A stretch of 64,000 bases of DNA from Planomicrobium sp. Y74 (GTDB lineage Bacteria; Bacillota; Bacilli; Bacillales_A; Planococcaceae). A model generated the notes under the pieces. That model saw nothing but the letters and a program-made list of their open reading frames with translations. It did not search any database and had not been told where the DNA came from. The stretch is from NCBI RefSeq assembly GCF_003668635.1, contig NZ_RCWH01000002.1, positions 310,001 through 374,000 on the forward strand, given 5' to 3'. Positions 36,819 to 43,938 of the stretch are shown here, in pieces; within the stretch, counting starts at the first letter, position 1; every line of letters begins with the position of its first letter. The position numbers and the translations under genes were made by a program.

Positions 36819-36847
36819 GCTTTCTGAATTCAGAAAGTCTTTTTTTG
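36819..36847 (+). terminator. Terminator after the small zinc-ribbon gene
   Basis: Perfect palindrome CTTTCTGAATTCAGAAAG followed by TCTTTTTTT. Confidence 0.85.
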
Positions 36848-36923
36848 TCTATAAGTTTCAACTTTGAGACAGGTTGAAAAAGTATTGAAAAGATAGTCAA
36901 TAATTAGCTATGCATAGTATATA

Positions 36924-36974
36924 AGTTAGTCTATAATATAAAGTATAGAAGATAATTAACTTATAGACTGGAGC
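36924..36974. promoter_or_regulatory. Probable resolvase binding (res-like) site
   Basis: GTCTATAA (36929) and TTATAGAC (36961) are perfect 8-base inverted arms, with AAGTTAG / TTAACTT next to them and a TATAGA half-site between. The position directly before the resolvase start is where small serine recombinases bind and autoregulate. Confidence 0.55.
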
Positions 36975-36981
36975 GGGTAAC

Positions 36982-37572
36982 ATGGCAATGATCGGATATG
37001 CAAGAGTTTCTACCACTAATCAAGACAATGGGTTAGAAACGCAAAAAGCTTTATTAGAAGAAGCTGGAGCTACAAAAATATTTCATGAGAAAATAACAGG
37101 TACTAGCACTAAGCAAAGAAACGAACTGAGAGAATGTATAAATTATCTAAGGGAAGGAGATACTTTAGTAGTTACAAAAATTGATCGTTTAGCCCGCTCC
37201 ATATTTGATTTAAATAAAATAGTAGATGAATTAAAGGATAAGGGAATCAATGTGAAATTCCTTAAAGAAAACATGACTTTTGAAGCTAACGGAAAATCTA
37301 ATAGTATTGGAACTTTGCTGTTTAATATTTTAGGATCATTCGCACAATTTGAGCGTGATTTAATAGTAGAGCGCACTACTGAAGGAAGAGTAAGAGCAAA
37401 AGAACAAGGAAAGCATATGGGAAGAAAAGCAGGACACACAGTAAAGGCTATGGAACGAGCATTAGAACAATACAGGAACAGAGCAGATAACAAAATGAGT
37501 GTTTCTGACATATTAAAGTTGAATGGTATTCCGAAAGCGACATTCTATTTGGAACTTAAAAAGCAAAAGTAA
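36982..37572 (+). CDS. Small serine recombinase (resolvase/invertase)
   Basis: A 196-residue Tn3-resolvase/DNA-invertase-type enzyme. Catalytic domain GYARVSTTNQDNG (Ser about residue 10), KIFHEKITGTSTKQR, DTLVVTKIDRLARS, then helix E (SFAQFERDLIVERTTEGRVRAKEQGKHMGRK) and a C-terminal helix-turn-helix (MSVSDILKLNGIPKATFYLEL). It could resolve multimers of the excised circle, as plasmid resolvases do, or be a passenger from a transposon. It is distinct from the large integrase at 39230. Confidence 0.93.
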   Translation: MAMIGYARVSTTNQDNGLETQKALLEEAGATKIFHEKITGTSTKQRNELRECINYLREGDTLVVTKIDRLARSIFDLNKIVDELKDKGINVKFLKENMTFEANGKSNSIGTLLFNILGSFAQFERDLIVERTTEGRVRAKEQGKHMGRKAGHTVKAMERALEQYRNRADNKMSVSDILKLNGIPKATFYLELKKQK

Positions 37573-37621
37573 CAAAGAATATTAATGTCTTTACTATGAA
37601 GGATGGATAATACAAAAATAA

Positions 37622-37650
37622 AAAGCCGATTATTAAATACATAATCAGCA
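37622..37650. terminator. Hairpin between resolvase and HEPN-2 genes
   Basis: GCCGATTAT / ATAATCAGC with a 7-base loop between the convergent genes. A-run on the left, no clean T-run, so a modest terminator at best. Confidence 0.45.
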
Positions 37651-37675
37651 AGTTATTCATCTAAATTCAATACAA

Positions 37676-38413
37676 TTATTGTGAGAACCACTTTTCAATA
37701 AATTTATTTTTTAAGAATGATACAAATTCATTTACCAATTGAAGGTAAAGTAAGACAGTTTCTTCTTCTAATTGAATTAACTTATGTGCATAGCTATATT
37801 CTCTTTTAAATTTCTCATCGGTTAAACCAAGTCGATGTACCAATAAATGTCTTATATCATGAATTTTATTTATATCTTTTATAGTATATGGTACTGAATC
37901 TATGTTAGTAGAGAAATGGTCGAAATTTATATTAAAGGTTTTGTTGTAAAATTTTTTTATTTCACTAAAACCTTGTCGATGTAAATTACCAATTTTATTT
38001 TCAATAAACTTTTCTTCAAGATCATGCATATCTTTTGACAGAAATTCTGATAGTTGAAATTCAATAGTTTCTTTGGGAGCATAAAAGCATGTTTTGTCAT
38101 GATAAAATGCTGTTCTAACAACGTCTAAAAGGTGTAATTCTATTATTGAAATAAGTCGGATTATAGTCATTTCTTCTAAAAATTTAGCATATGCTTTTTC
38201 ATATTTTCTCTTTAGATTCGAAGGATGATGTTCTATTAAATACTTCTCCTTATAATAAACTTTATCAGCTGTACTTCTATCTTGTGGCATATTTAGCTCA
38301 AGCATAGTTGCTGTAGAGTCGTAAGAATATAGACTAGCAAGATACCATCTATTGAGTCTTTTGAAGTCTAAGTCGTATTTTCTATAAGGTTTTAAGAACT
38401 CTTTTCTATTCAC
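37676..38413 (-). CDS. HEPN-motif protein 2 (RiboL-PSP-HEPN-like)
   Basis: A 245-residue helical protein. Near the C-terminus INKIHDIRHLLVHRLGL has the canonical HEPN RNase pattern R-[polar]-x3-H (RHLLVH), and the preceding FYNKTFNINF...TIKDIN fits RiboL-PSP/Abi-type HEPN proteins. The N-terminal half has a long helix with IRLISIIELHLLDVVRTAFYH. The start is GTG, 8 bases from GAGGAGG. It lies alone on the minus strand between resolvase and integrase, the usual place for phage-defence cargo. Enzyme activity is inferred. Confidence 0.6.
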   Translation of the reverse strand: MNRKEFLKPYRKYDLDFKRLNRWYLASLYSYDSTATMLELNMPQDRSTADKVYYKEKYLIEHHPSNLKRKYEKAYAKFLEEMTIIRLISIIELHLLDVVRTAFYHDKTCFYAPKETIEFQLSEFLSKDMHDLEEKFIENKIGNLHRQGFSEIKKFYNKTFNINFDHFSTNIDSVPYTIKDINKIHDIRHLLVHRLGLTDEKFKREYSYAHKLIQLEEETVLLYLQLVNEFVSFLKNKFIEKWFSQ

Positions 38414-38919
38414 CTTATTTTCCTCCTCATTCTATTTATGATTTATTGTTTATAATGCATTTTAAAAAGAATTAAAATTAGATTGAGCATTATATATTGA
38501 AAATTTATTATATGAAAATATTTTACCATTTAAAGGTAATGAAAAGAAAGTGTATAGAGTAAAGTTAATTGCGATCATAACAGATATAGGAAATTATATT
38601 AGGGATAATGACATTTAACTTATACTTCAGCTTAAAAACAAAGTTTTATTGTAGTTGGTATAGGGAGGGGTAGAAAGCGATATAGTTCAATTTTATATTG
38701 AGAAATAGGCTAGACCTGCTCCCACAACACACTAAATTAAAAATATAATCATCAAAAAGAATTTCTATTGAAAATAAATGTATTCAAAAATAAGAAATAG
38801 TAATAATGTATAAATATGAGTTAATTAACAGTAAACTTTTACAGTAATATAGTTTCTTTATACTATTATAATTGATTAATCACTCACAAAAGAGAATCTT
38901 AGAATGGGGATATGGGAAA
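38414..38919. other. About 500-base AT-rich interval without a gene
   Basis: Very AT-rich, with no SD-preceded ORF of credible length. It presumably holds divergent promoters for HEPN-2 and the 72-residue gene. No repeat or RNA structure is recognised. Confidence 0.5.
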
Positions 38920-39138
38920 ATGAAAACTGAAAAACTTAATGAGGAAAAAGCAAAAACATTTGCAACATATGTTATTACAGTATCCACTCATCTATCACCA
39001 GAAGAGCTTAATTCTACTTTTCATCCGAACTTAATAACAAATAACACTTTAGAACTGAATACCCTTAATAACGAGTCTACAAAATTAGTAATTGAGAATA
39101 TGGAATTAACAGCAGTTGAGTTGATTGAGAATAATTAA
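38920..39138 (+). CDS. Small protein upstream of the integrase, unknown function
   Basis: A 72-residue acidic protein: KTEKLNEEKAKTFATYVITV, then a polar, Asn/Thr-rich middle and acidic end (MELTAVELIENN). I start at ATG 38920 (GGGGA 9 bases upstream); the longer TTG form lacks an SD. It sits just before the integrase but with a terminator between. An excisionase role is possible by position only. Confidence 0.4.
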   Translation: MKTEKLNEEKAKTFATYVITVSTHLSPEELNSTFHPNLITNNTLELNTLNNESTKLVIENMELTAVELIENN

Positions 39139-39149
39139 ATAAAATAATT

Positions 39150-39180
39150 AGCAATCGGAAACGGTTGCTTTTTTTCTTTT
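39150..39180 (+). terminator. Terminator before the integrase gene
   Basis: AGCAATCG-GAAA-CGGTTGCT with a GAAA tetraloop and a long T-run. Confidence 0.88.
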
Positions 39181-39229
39181 GTTATAATAGTTGTAAAGCG
39201 TTTTCTAGTAGCATGGAGGGGGAGAGCAT

Positions 39230-40903
39230 TTGCAGAAAAAAGCGGTTTTATATACACGGATTTCGACAAATAAAATTGAGCAAAAAAAATCTCTTGTAAA
39301 TCAAGAGGAACGCTATACAGAATACTGTAAGGCAATGGGCTATGAGTTAACCGATATTTATGCTGATGAGGGATTGACTGGAACGAATGCCAGACGAGTT
39401 AAATTTAAAGAAATGCTTTTAGATGCTGGATTAACGTATACAAGAAATGATATGGGATATGATTATTTCACTCCAGACAAGAAAGCGATTCCGAAGTTTT
39501 CAGTCATAATCTGCAAGGATGTCAGTCGCTTCTCAAGGGGTAGTATTCAAGGACAGATGATTGTCAAACTCCTAAAAGATAAAGGAGTAGATATAATCTT
39601 TGAGAATTCAGGTATGTCTACATTTGATGATAACTGGGAGTTTAATTTAGGAATTCTCTTTCAAATTGCTCAAAGTGAATCAGCTAACATGAGCAAACGA
39701 ATAAAATTTGCTAAACAGCATAATGCCCGTTCTGGAAAATACGCTCCTGCCCGTTTGGCATTTGGTTATATGAGAAATGAGGAAAATGAAATTGTGATAG
39801 ATGAAGAACAAGCTGAAACTGTTAAATACATCTATGAACGTTATTTAGATGTAGGCGGCTCTATTATTTCTCAAGAGTTAAATGAAAAAGGGATATTAAG
39901 CCAAACAGGTAAACGCTGGACAGATGATAAGGTTACACGGGTTATTCATAATCGAATTTATACGGGGACAGCAGTAGTTGGTAAAAGCTTTAAGAAATCC
40001 GTCACAGATACACAAAGAAGCAAAACTACTTCTGATAAATATATAGAAATCCCTAATGCAGTAGAGCCGATTATTTCCCTTGGGAAATATGAAGGGGCGA
40101 ACTTGATCAGAGAACAAAGAATGAATATAAATAAGAAACTTGGCAGAAAGCCAGCTAGAAATGATATTTATAATGAGAAATTATATTGCTCTTGTGGAAG
40201 TCGTTTTGTCCGTCATACTGGGAACGGTGGAAAGATTACGTATATATGCCAAAACCGTCGTAAGCGACTTGGCTGCATGGTTAGAGGTATATCAATTACC
40301 AATCTAAATAAAAGGTTGGCAGAGGTGGAATTAAAATATTTATCTAATGCTATGGGAGATTCCTTCTATTATAAAGAGTTGCTCAATCTTTTAGATAAAC
40401 AAAAGCTACAATTAGCCAATACTAAGAATGATATAAATAAACGGATAGAAAACTTAAATGAAGAAATAGAAAAAATAACTGATCAATATATTTCATTAGA
40501 TGAAAGCAACAAGATCAAAGCTAGGCTTATAAAAAGGGTTAATGATAAAGAGAATGAAATTAACCAATTTAATAAGCAATTAGAAAAGCTTAATATAGAA
40601 TCAATTGAACACATTCAAATTAGAGTAGAAGAGAAAAAAGAAATGATTAATCTTATTACAACTTCTAAATCCTTAGTTGCTGAAGATAAATTAAAGTTGC
40701 TTCATAAAGTAGAGATCGGAGACTATGATTTAAATTTTCATTTTGCTGTTCCTTCATTTGAGGAAGAAGTAGATTTATATAACAAGCTTTTCCCTATGAA
40801 TCCTATCTCACTAACCATTCCATTTAAGCCATTCTCAGAAAGCTTCAGAAGAGATCATAAGGCTGCTAAAGAATACTGGGATTTATCTAACGAAAAACGA
40901 TAA
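39230..40903 (+). CDS. int: Large serine recombinase (site-specific integrase)
   Basis: A 557-residue phage-type serine integrase. Catalytic domain starts VLYTRISTN (Ser about residue 11), then DIYADEGLTGTNARR, VSRFSRG and the recombinase domain (PARLAFGYMRNEENEIVID...ILSQTGKRWTDDKVTRVIHNRIYTG). Next come a zinc ribbon (CSCGSRF...CQNRRKRLGC) and a coiled coil (about residues 385-470). The start is TTG with GGAGGGGGA. Enzymes of this class use short-core att sites inside competence genes in other Firmicutes (comK in Listeria phage A118, comYC in pneumococcal prophage). It is 605 bases from the right junction. Confidence 0.96.
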   Translation: MQKKAVLYTRISTNKIEQKKSLVNQEERYTEYCKAMGYELTDIYADEGLTGTNARRVKFKEMLLDAGLTYTRNDMGYDYFTPDKKAIPKFSVIICKDVSRFSRGSIQGQMIVKLLKDKGVDIIFENSGMSTFDDNWEFNLGILFQIAQSESANMSKRIKFAKQHNARSGKYAPARLAFGYMRNEENEIVIDEEQAETVKYIYERYLDVGGSIISQELNEKGILSQTGKRWTDDKVTRVIHNRIYTGTAVVGKSFKKSVTDTQRSKTTSDKYIEIPNAVEPIISLGKYEGANLIREQRMNINKKLGRKPARNDIYNEKLYCSCGSRFVRHTGNGGKITYICQNRRKRLGCMVRGISITNLNKRLAEVELKYLSNAMGDSFYYKELLNLLDKQKLQLANTKNDINKRIENLNEEIEKITDQYISLDESNKIKARLIKRVNDKENEINQFNKQLEKLNIESIEHIQIRVEEKKEMINLITTSKSLVAEDKLKLLHKVEIGDYDLNFHFAVPSFEEEVDLYNKLFPMNPISLTIPFKPFSESFRRDHKAAKEYWDLSNEKR

Positions 40904-41001
40904 TTTAAATATTTTTTTCGCTGAAAGAATATTTTTATATGAGTAGTTTTATTAGATTTTACCTTTAATGATATGATAAAAGGAAAAACGGGGTTAGAGA
41001 A

Positions 41002-41433
41002 ATGGATAAAGGCAAAATTGTGATAATTTCATTAGCATTAGGTTTAATTTTTATGTCATTCTTGGATTTTAAGTTACCAATATACATCTCTGTTGGCATG
41101 ACAACTTTTGTTACGTTTTTAACTCTCAATGATTTTGCAAGCACTGCTTTTCATAGGTTTAAACAAATCGAAAACAGTGATGATAAATTTATTATCGCTA
41201 CAAAAAATTTTCTAGCTAGATTAGCTAATTTTAATAGTGATTTTCTCAAAAAAATTACAGATATATTGCTATATTTTTCAGTGCCGTTTTCTATATACAC
41301 TTCCTATATAACAAAGGACTTGATCTCTGAAGAAGAATTGCTAAGTTATCAGCAATCTCTTACACTCTATACTTTGGGACTAGTAGTATTTCTATTAGCA
41401 AAGAATAAAGAAGATACAGTCGTTGAAAAATAA
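41002..41433 (+). CDS. Small membrane protein at the right end of the element
   Basis: A 143-residue protein with about four hydrophobic segments: IVIISLALGLIFMSFLDF, LPIYISVGMTTFVTFLTL, ILLYFSVPFSIYTSYI and LTLYTLGLVVFLLA. The loop between segments 2 and 3 is polar. It is preceded by a weak SD and followed by a terminator 75 bases from attR. Position beside the integrase could fit an accessory such as immunity or exclusion, but no family is recognised. Confidence 0.6.
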   Translation: MDKGKIVIISLALGLIFMSFLDFKLPIYISVGMTTFVTFLTLNDFASTAFHRFKQIENSDDKFIIATKNFLARLANFNSDFLKKITDILLYFSVPFSIYTSYITKDLISEEELLSYQQSLTLYTLGLVVFLLAKNKEDTVVEK

Positions 41434-41446
41434 TATCTATTTAGAG

Positions 41447-41476
41447 CACTTCAGCAAATCGCTGAGGTGTTTTTTG
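41447..41476 (+). terminator. Terminator at the right edge of the element
   Basis: CACTTCAGC / GCTGAGGTG with a 5-base loop and TTTTTT, 30 bases inside the right junction. It insulates the comGD-G genes from element transcription. Confidence 0.88.
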
Positions 41477-41499
41477 TATATTGTAAATATATAGTTGTA

Positions 41500-41520
41500 T
41501 TTGTATGCTTTTTTACAGAT
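41500..41520. other. Probable right attachment junction (attR) within comGC
   Basis: TAT-GCT-TTT-TTA-CAG: comGC sense resumes at GCT (Ala) or TTT (Phe). Joining the left flank at either the GC or TTT match gives the same protein, KAFLQMVQGQ, so the reading frame is restored whichever core is used. Confidence 0.7.
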
Positions 41521-41689
41521 GGTCCAAGGGCAAGTGGAATCTTTCCGAATGGATGAAAAGAAAGTGCCGACGGTTGCAGAACTGGTCACTGAAGGGTATT
41601 TGAAGGCGGATGAAACCAATTGTCCGAATGGAGATATTGTCAATATATCTGTAGATGGTGTCGTATCATCGTCAGAACCGCCGGCTTAA
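41507..41689 (+). pseudogene. comGC: comGC 3' part
   Basis: C-terminal half of the major pseudopilin (AFLQMVQGQVESFR... to SSSEPPA). It aligns with the C-terminal half of B. subtilis ComGC, including the second Cys (ADETNCPNG). It has no promoter or SD of its own; an in-frame TTG at 41495 belongs to the element. It reaches expression only after excision or as a by-product of element transcription. Confidence 0.92.
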
Positions 41690-42114
41690 ACAACAATGGC
41701 TTCTCGCTGCTTGAGGTTGTTCTTGTTCTTGCGCTGCTGATGGCAGGACTCGGTATCGGTTTGCCGGCATATAACCAGATTGCTGTGAAAAAAGAAGAAG
41801 AACGTTTTTTCCAGCTCCTCAGAAACGACATATATTTTGCGCAAAGTGAAGCATATCGCTCAGGGTATTCGGTAAAAATAATTTTCCGCGATGGATTTGG
41901 CAGGTACGATATTGTTCAGAACCAATTCGCCCCACTTGATTCGCGGATAATACCGGAGTCGGTCACGCTGGAAAGTACCAGTAATCTGACAGAAATCGGT
42001 TACTGGTCAAATGGTTCAGTAATGGCTTCCGGTACTTTGCGGTTTTCCACCAGTAGCGCAGAAAAAATTATTGTCGTGCATCTTGGTAAAGGGAGAGTGG
42101 TGTTTTCTGGATGA
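41620..42114 (+). CDS. comGD: Competence minor pseudopilin ComGD
   Basis: Minor pseudopilin with the processing site NNGFSLLEVVLVLALL and hydrophobic helix, then a pilin domain ending VVHLGKGRVVFSG, close to the B. subtilis end VYLGSGRVNVE. No ATG exists in frame ahead of GFSLLE. The coordinate uses TTG 41620 inside comGC, which would give a long leader of about 25 residues; a nearer non-ATG start (ATC/GTC about 41662-41671) coupled to comGC termination is as likely. The core gene is clear, the start is not. Confidence 0.8.
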   Translation: MSEWRYCQYICRWCRIIVRTAGLNNNGFSLLEVVLVLALLMAGLGIGLPAYNQIAVKKEEERFFQLLRNDIYFAQSEAYRSGYSVKIIFRDGFGRYDIVQNQFAPLDSRIIPESVTLESTSNLTEIGYWSNGSVMASGTLRFSTSSAEKIIVVHLGKGRVVFSG

Positions 42115-42403
42115 AAAGGGTCTTTCCTGGGCAGAAACGATGCTTGGTCTGCTGATTATATTCATGCTCTTTGGCACCTTGATGCCGGCCATGCAAAAAA
42201 TGCACCAGACACTGGATGATAAACAATTGAGGGTTACAGCTTATGAAACCCTGCATGATGCGGCAAGGATCATAAAAGGAAATGGGGCGGCCGAGGGAGA
42301 GCGCACGGTAAATGATGTTGTTTTTTCATGGCGATACAGCACCGATTTGTGTGTTGTCTATAAAAATTACCGCTCATTAATGGAAACCGTATGCATAGAG
42401 TAA
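42083..42403 (+). CDS. comGE: Competence minor pseudopilin ComGE
   Basis: Prepilin-like protein with processing-site region DEKGLSWAETMLGLLIIFMLFGTLMP and a short soluble part ending YRSLMETVCIE, matching ComGE of Bacillus. No ATG is available. Options are TTG 42083 (used here) or CTG 42107 with GGGAGAG 10 bases upstream, which would give MDEKGLSWAET and fits the family N-terminus better. It overlaps comGD and comGF. Confidence 0.78.
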   Translation: MVKGEWCFLDEKGLSWAETMLGLLIIFMLFGTLMPAMQKMHQTLDDKQLRVTAYETLHDAARIIKGNGAAEGERTVNDVVFSWRYSTDLCVVYKNYRSLMETVCIE

Positions 42404-42843
42404 AGTCAAAATCTGAAAAAGCAGGCTCAGAAGGCGGTTTCATTTACTTTAATGCATTACTTGACTTGGTACTTGTAGCGGCAGTCATGCCGCTGATAGT
42501 TGTCTTCTATATATATTCAGGCTCTTATATGGAAGATCTTGATGCCGGAGAAATGGAATGGCGTTTATTTGCAGCTGAGCTGCAAAGCTATTTGACGGCC
42601 GTTGATTCCATAGAAATCATTAACGGGGGAACAGGCTTCCGTGTGATACAGGCCGGCACCGAATATGACATTGAAATCTACAGTTCACTGATCAGGAAAC
42701 AGAAGTTCAATGAAGGCCATGAAATTATGGTGACAGACATTATCAAATGCAATTTCAGCATCGAAGGGCAAGTTTTGAAAATCACCGCTATTCGATCCAA
42801 CGGAATAGAAGAGAGGTCCGAATATGCCATTACAAGTCCTTAA
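42391..42843 (+). CDS. comGF: Competence protein ComGF
   Basis: A 150-residue ComGF: an N-terminal membrane helix (LLDLVLVAAVMPLIVVFYIY) and a pilin-like domain with ELQSYL...INGGTGFRV...YDIEIYSSLIRKQ, matching the family LxRKQxNGxGHE pattern. It overlaps comGE by 13 bases and comGG by 20, as in other comG operons. Confidence 0.87.
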   Translation: MHRVKSKSEKAGSEGGFIYFNALLDLVLVAAVMPLIVVFYIYSGSYMEDLDAGEMEWRLFAAELQSYLTAVDSIEIINGGTGFRVIQAGTEYDIEIYSSLIRKQKFNEGHEIMVTDIIKCNFSIEGQVLKITAIRSNGIEERSEYAITSP

Positions 42844-43027
42844 GTCCGAAAAAGCCGCTATTTATCCTGTCACACTCATCTTTTTTCTATCGGCATTGAT
42901 AGTCTTGTCGCATGCGGCCATGATTTACAGCCAGCATTATAAAACATATGATGCATTGGAAAATATGCACCGGCATGCTACTATACAACTACTGGCAGAA
43001 ATCGAGAAAAATAAAATACCTGAGTGA
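42824..43027 (+). CDS. comGG: ComGG-like terminal protein of the comG operon
   Basis: A 67-residue protein with SEKAAIYPVTLIFFLSALIVLSHAAMIY as single membrane helix and a short polar tail. Position and start (after AGAGAGG) match comGG, but B. subtilis ComGG is about 124 residues, so this is a short version. Planococcaceae variants or decay after comGC disruption are both possible. Confidence 0.72.
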   Translation: MPLQVLKSEKAAIYPVTLIFFLSALIVLSHAAMIYSQHYKTYDALENMHRHATIQLLAEIEKNKIPE

Positions 43028-43050
43028 TTTTGGGTAGTACGGGTGGTTGG

Positions 43051-43563
43051 ATGAAAAGAATTTACTTGGTCGGATTTATGGGATGCGGAAAAAGTGCCGT
43101 CGGCAGGCGGCTAAGTTTTTTACTGAAAAAGCCTTATTATGACATGGATAAGGAAATAGCGAGACAGATGGGTATGCCTATTGCCGCTATTTTTGAATCC
43201 AGAGGCGAAGCGTATTTCAGGGAATTGGAAACTCAATTTTTGAAAAACCTGAAAGAAGAGGATTGCATCATTTCCACAGGAGGCGGTGTGGCGATGCGGG
43301 AAGTAAACAGAAGGATCATGCGGAAAACCGGCCTCGTATTATTTCTTGATGCTCCTTTCCGTGAAATTTGGCGAAGGATCCACAAAGATCCCAAACGGCC
43401 CATTGTGGTCAATTCGACGAAAGAGCAGATTGAAGCCTTATACAAAAAGCGCTATCCGCATTACAAGGCTGCTGCCCATATTACGATCCGCACGGAGTTC
43501 CGTACGTTGAGGCAAATCACACAATATGCAGCATTTCAGGTGAATCGGCTAAAAGGCGAATGA
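43051..43563 (+). CDS. aroK: Shikimate kinase AroK
   Basis: Phosphorylates shikimate in aromatic amino-acid synthesis. Walker A GFMGCGKSAVGRRL (residues 8-21), shikimate-binding DMDKEIARQMG and STGGGVAMR, lid region HKDPKRPIV are visible. It has 170 residues. I start at ATG 43051; the frame reaches back to a GTG overlapping the comGG stop. It follows comGG by 23 bases, so it may share the comG promoter, but the element would then separate it from that promoter; a local promoter must exist for an anabolic gene. Confidence 0.93.
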   Translation: MKRIYLVGFMGCGKSAVGRRLSFLLKKPYYDMDKEIARQMGMPIAAIFESRGEAYFRELETQFLKNLKEEDCIISTGGGVAMREVNRRIMRKTGLVLFLDAPFREIWRRIHKDPKRPIVVNSTKEQIEALYKKRYPHYKAAAHITIRTEFRTLRQITQYAAFQVNRLKGE

Positions 43564-43699
43564 TTACATGTTTTTAATTCGATTTTGTTCGTGTTTTCAA
43601 CCTCTTCATAAAAAAGATTGCGCTTACCCTTCAATAATGTTAGGATATAGACGAAGTTATACGATTCTGTATAGCGCTATGGACCAATCATTTTGAATT

Positions 43700-43909
43700 G
43701 GGCGGATGAAAGCACGGGGAGAGTACGCGAAAGCGTCGCCGAAGGAGCAAATGGCAGCAGCCATGAATCTCTCAGGCAAAAAGACTCGTGCCGGACGCAT
43801 CTCTGGAGAATGTTGCTTTGCAGCTACCAAAGAGGAAAACCGTAACGGTAAACTTTCAGGTTCCAGGACAGAGATTTCCCTTAACAGGGGAATCTCTGTC
43901 CTTTTTTTA
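43700..43909 (+). promoter_or_regulatory. Tandem glycine riboswitch with terminator
   Basis: Two consecutive glycine aptamers: about 43712-43791 (GGAGAG...GCCGAAGGAGCAA...CTCTCAGGCAAA) and about 43793-43866 (CTCTGGAGAA...ACCAAAGAGG...ACTTTCAGG). A terminator follows (GGACAGAGATT / AATCTCTGTCC and T7, to 43909). The 5' arm of the terminator also completes P1 of aptamer 2, so glycine binding would prevent termination and turn on gcvT-PA-PB. Confidence 0.93.
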
Positions 43910-43938
43910 TGGATTCTGTTAAATGAGGAGGAAGTTGA

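Larger units (their letters stand above)
30601..41512. mobile_element. 10.9-kb integrative element inserted in comGC
   Basis: The element is bounded by the two comGC halves and is clearly more AT-rich than its surroundings. It codes for a large serine integrase near the right end, a small serine resolvase, a putative Rep_trans-like initiator, HNH-like and nucleotidyltransferase-like proteins, two HEPN-motif proteins and several small unknown proteins. No capsid, tail, terminase, portal, lysis, relaxase or type IV secretion gene is seen. It is therefore neither a complete prophage nor a self-conjugative element; a satellite or integrative plasmid is the best description. Boundaries are good to a few bases, assuming the TTT core. 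Confidence 0.92.

Noticed and set aside
33795-38413. HEPN-MNT toxin-antitoxin pair between the nucleotidyltransferase-like gene and a HEPN gene
   Set aside because: MNT-HEPN pairs are adjacent and co-directional. Here the genes are over 1 kb apart on opposite strands, and the nucleotidyltransferase resembles the poly(A)/CCA head rather than a small MNT.
30601-41512. Complete prophage
   Set aside because: No terminase, portal, capsid, tail or lysis genes are present in under 11 kb.
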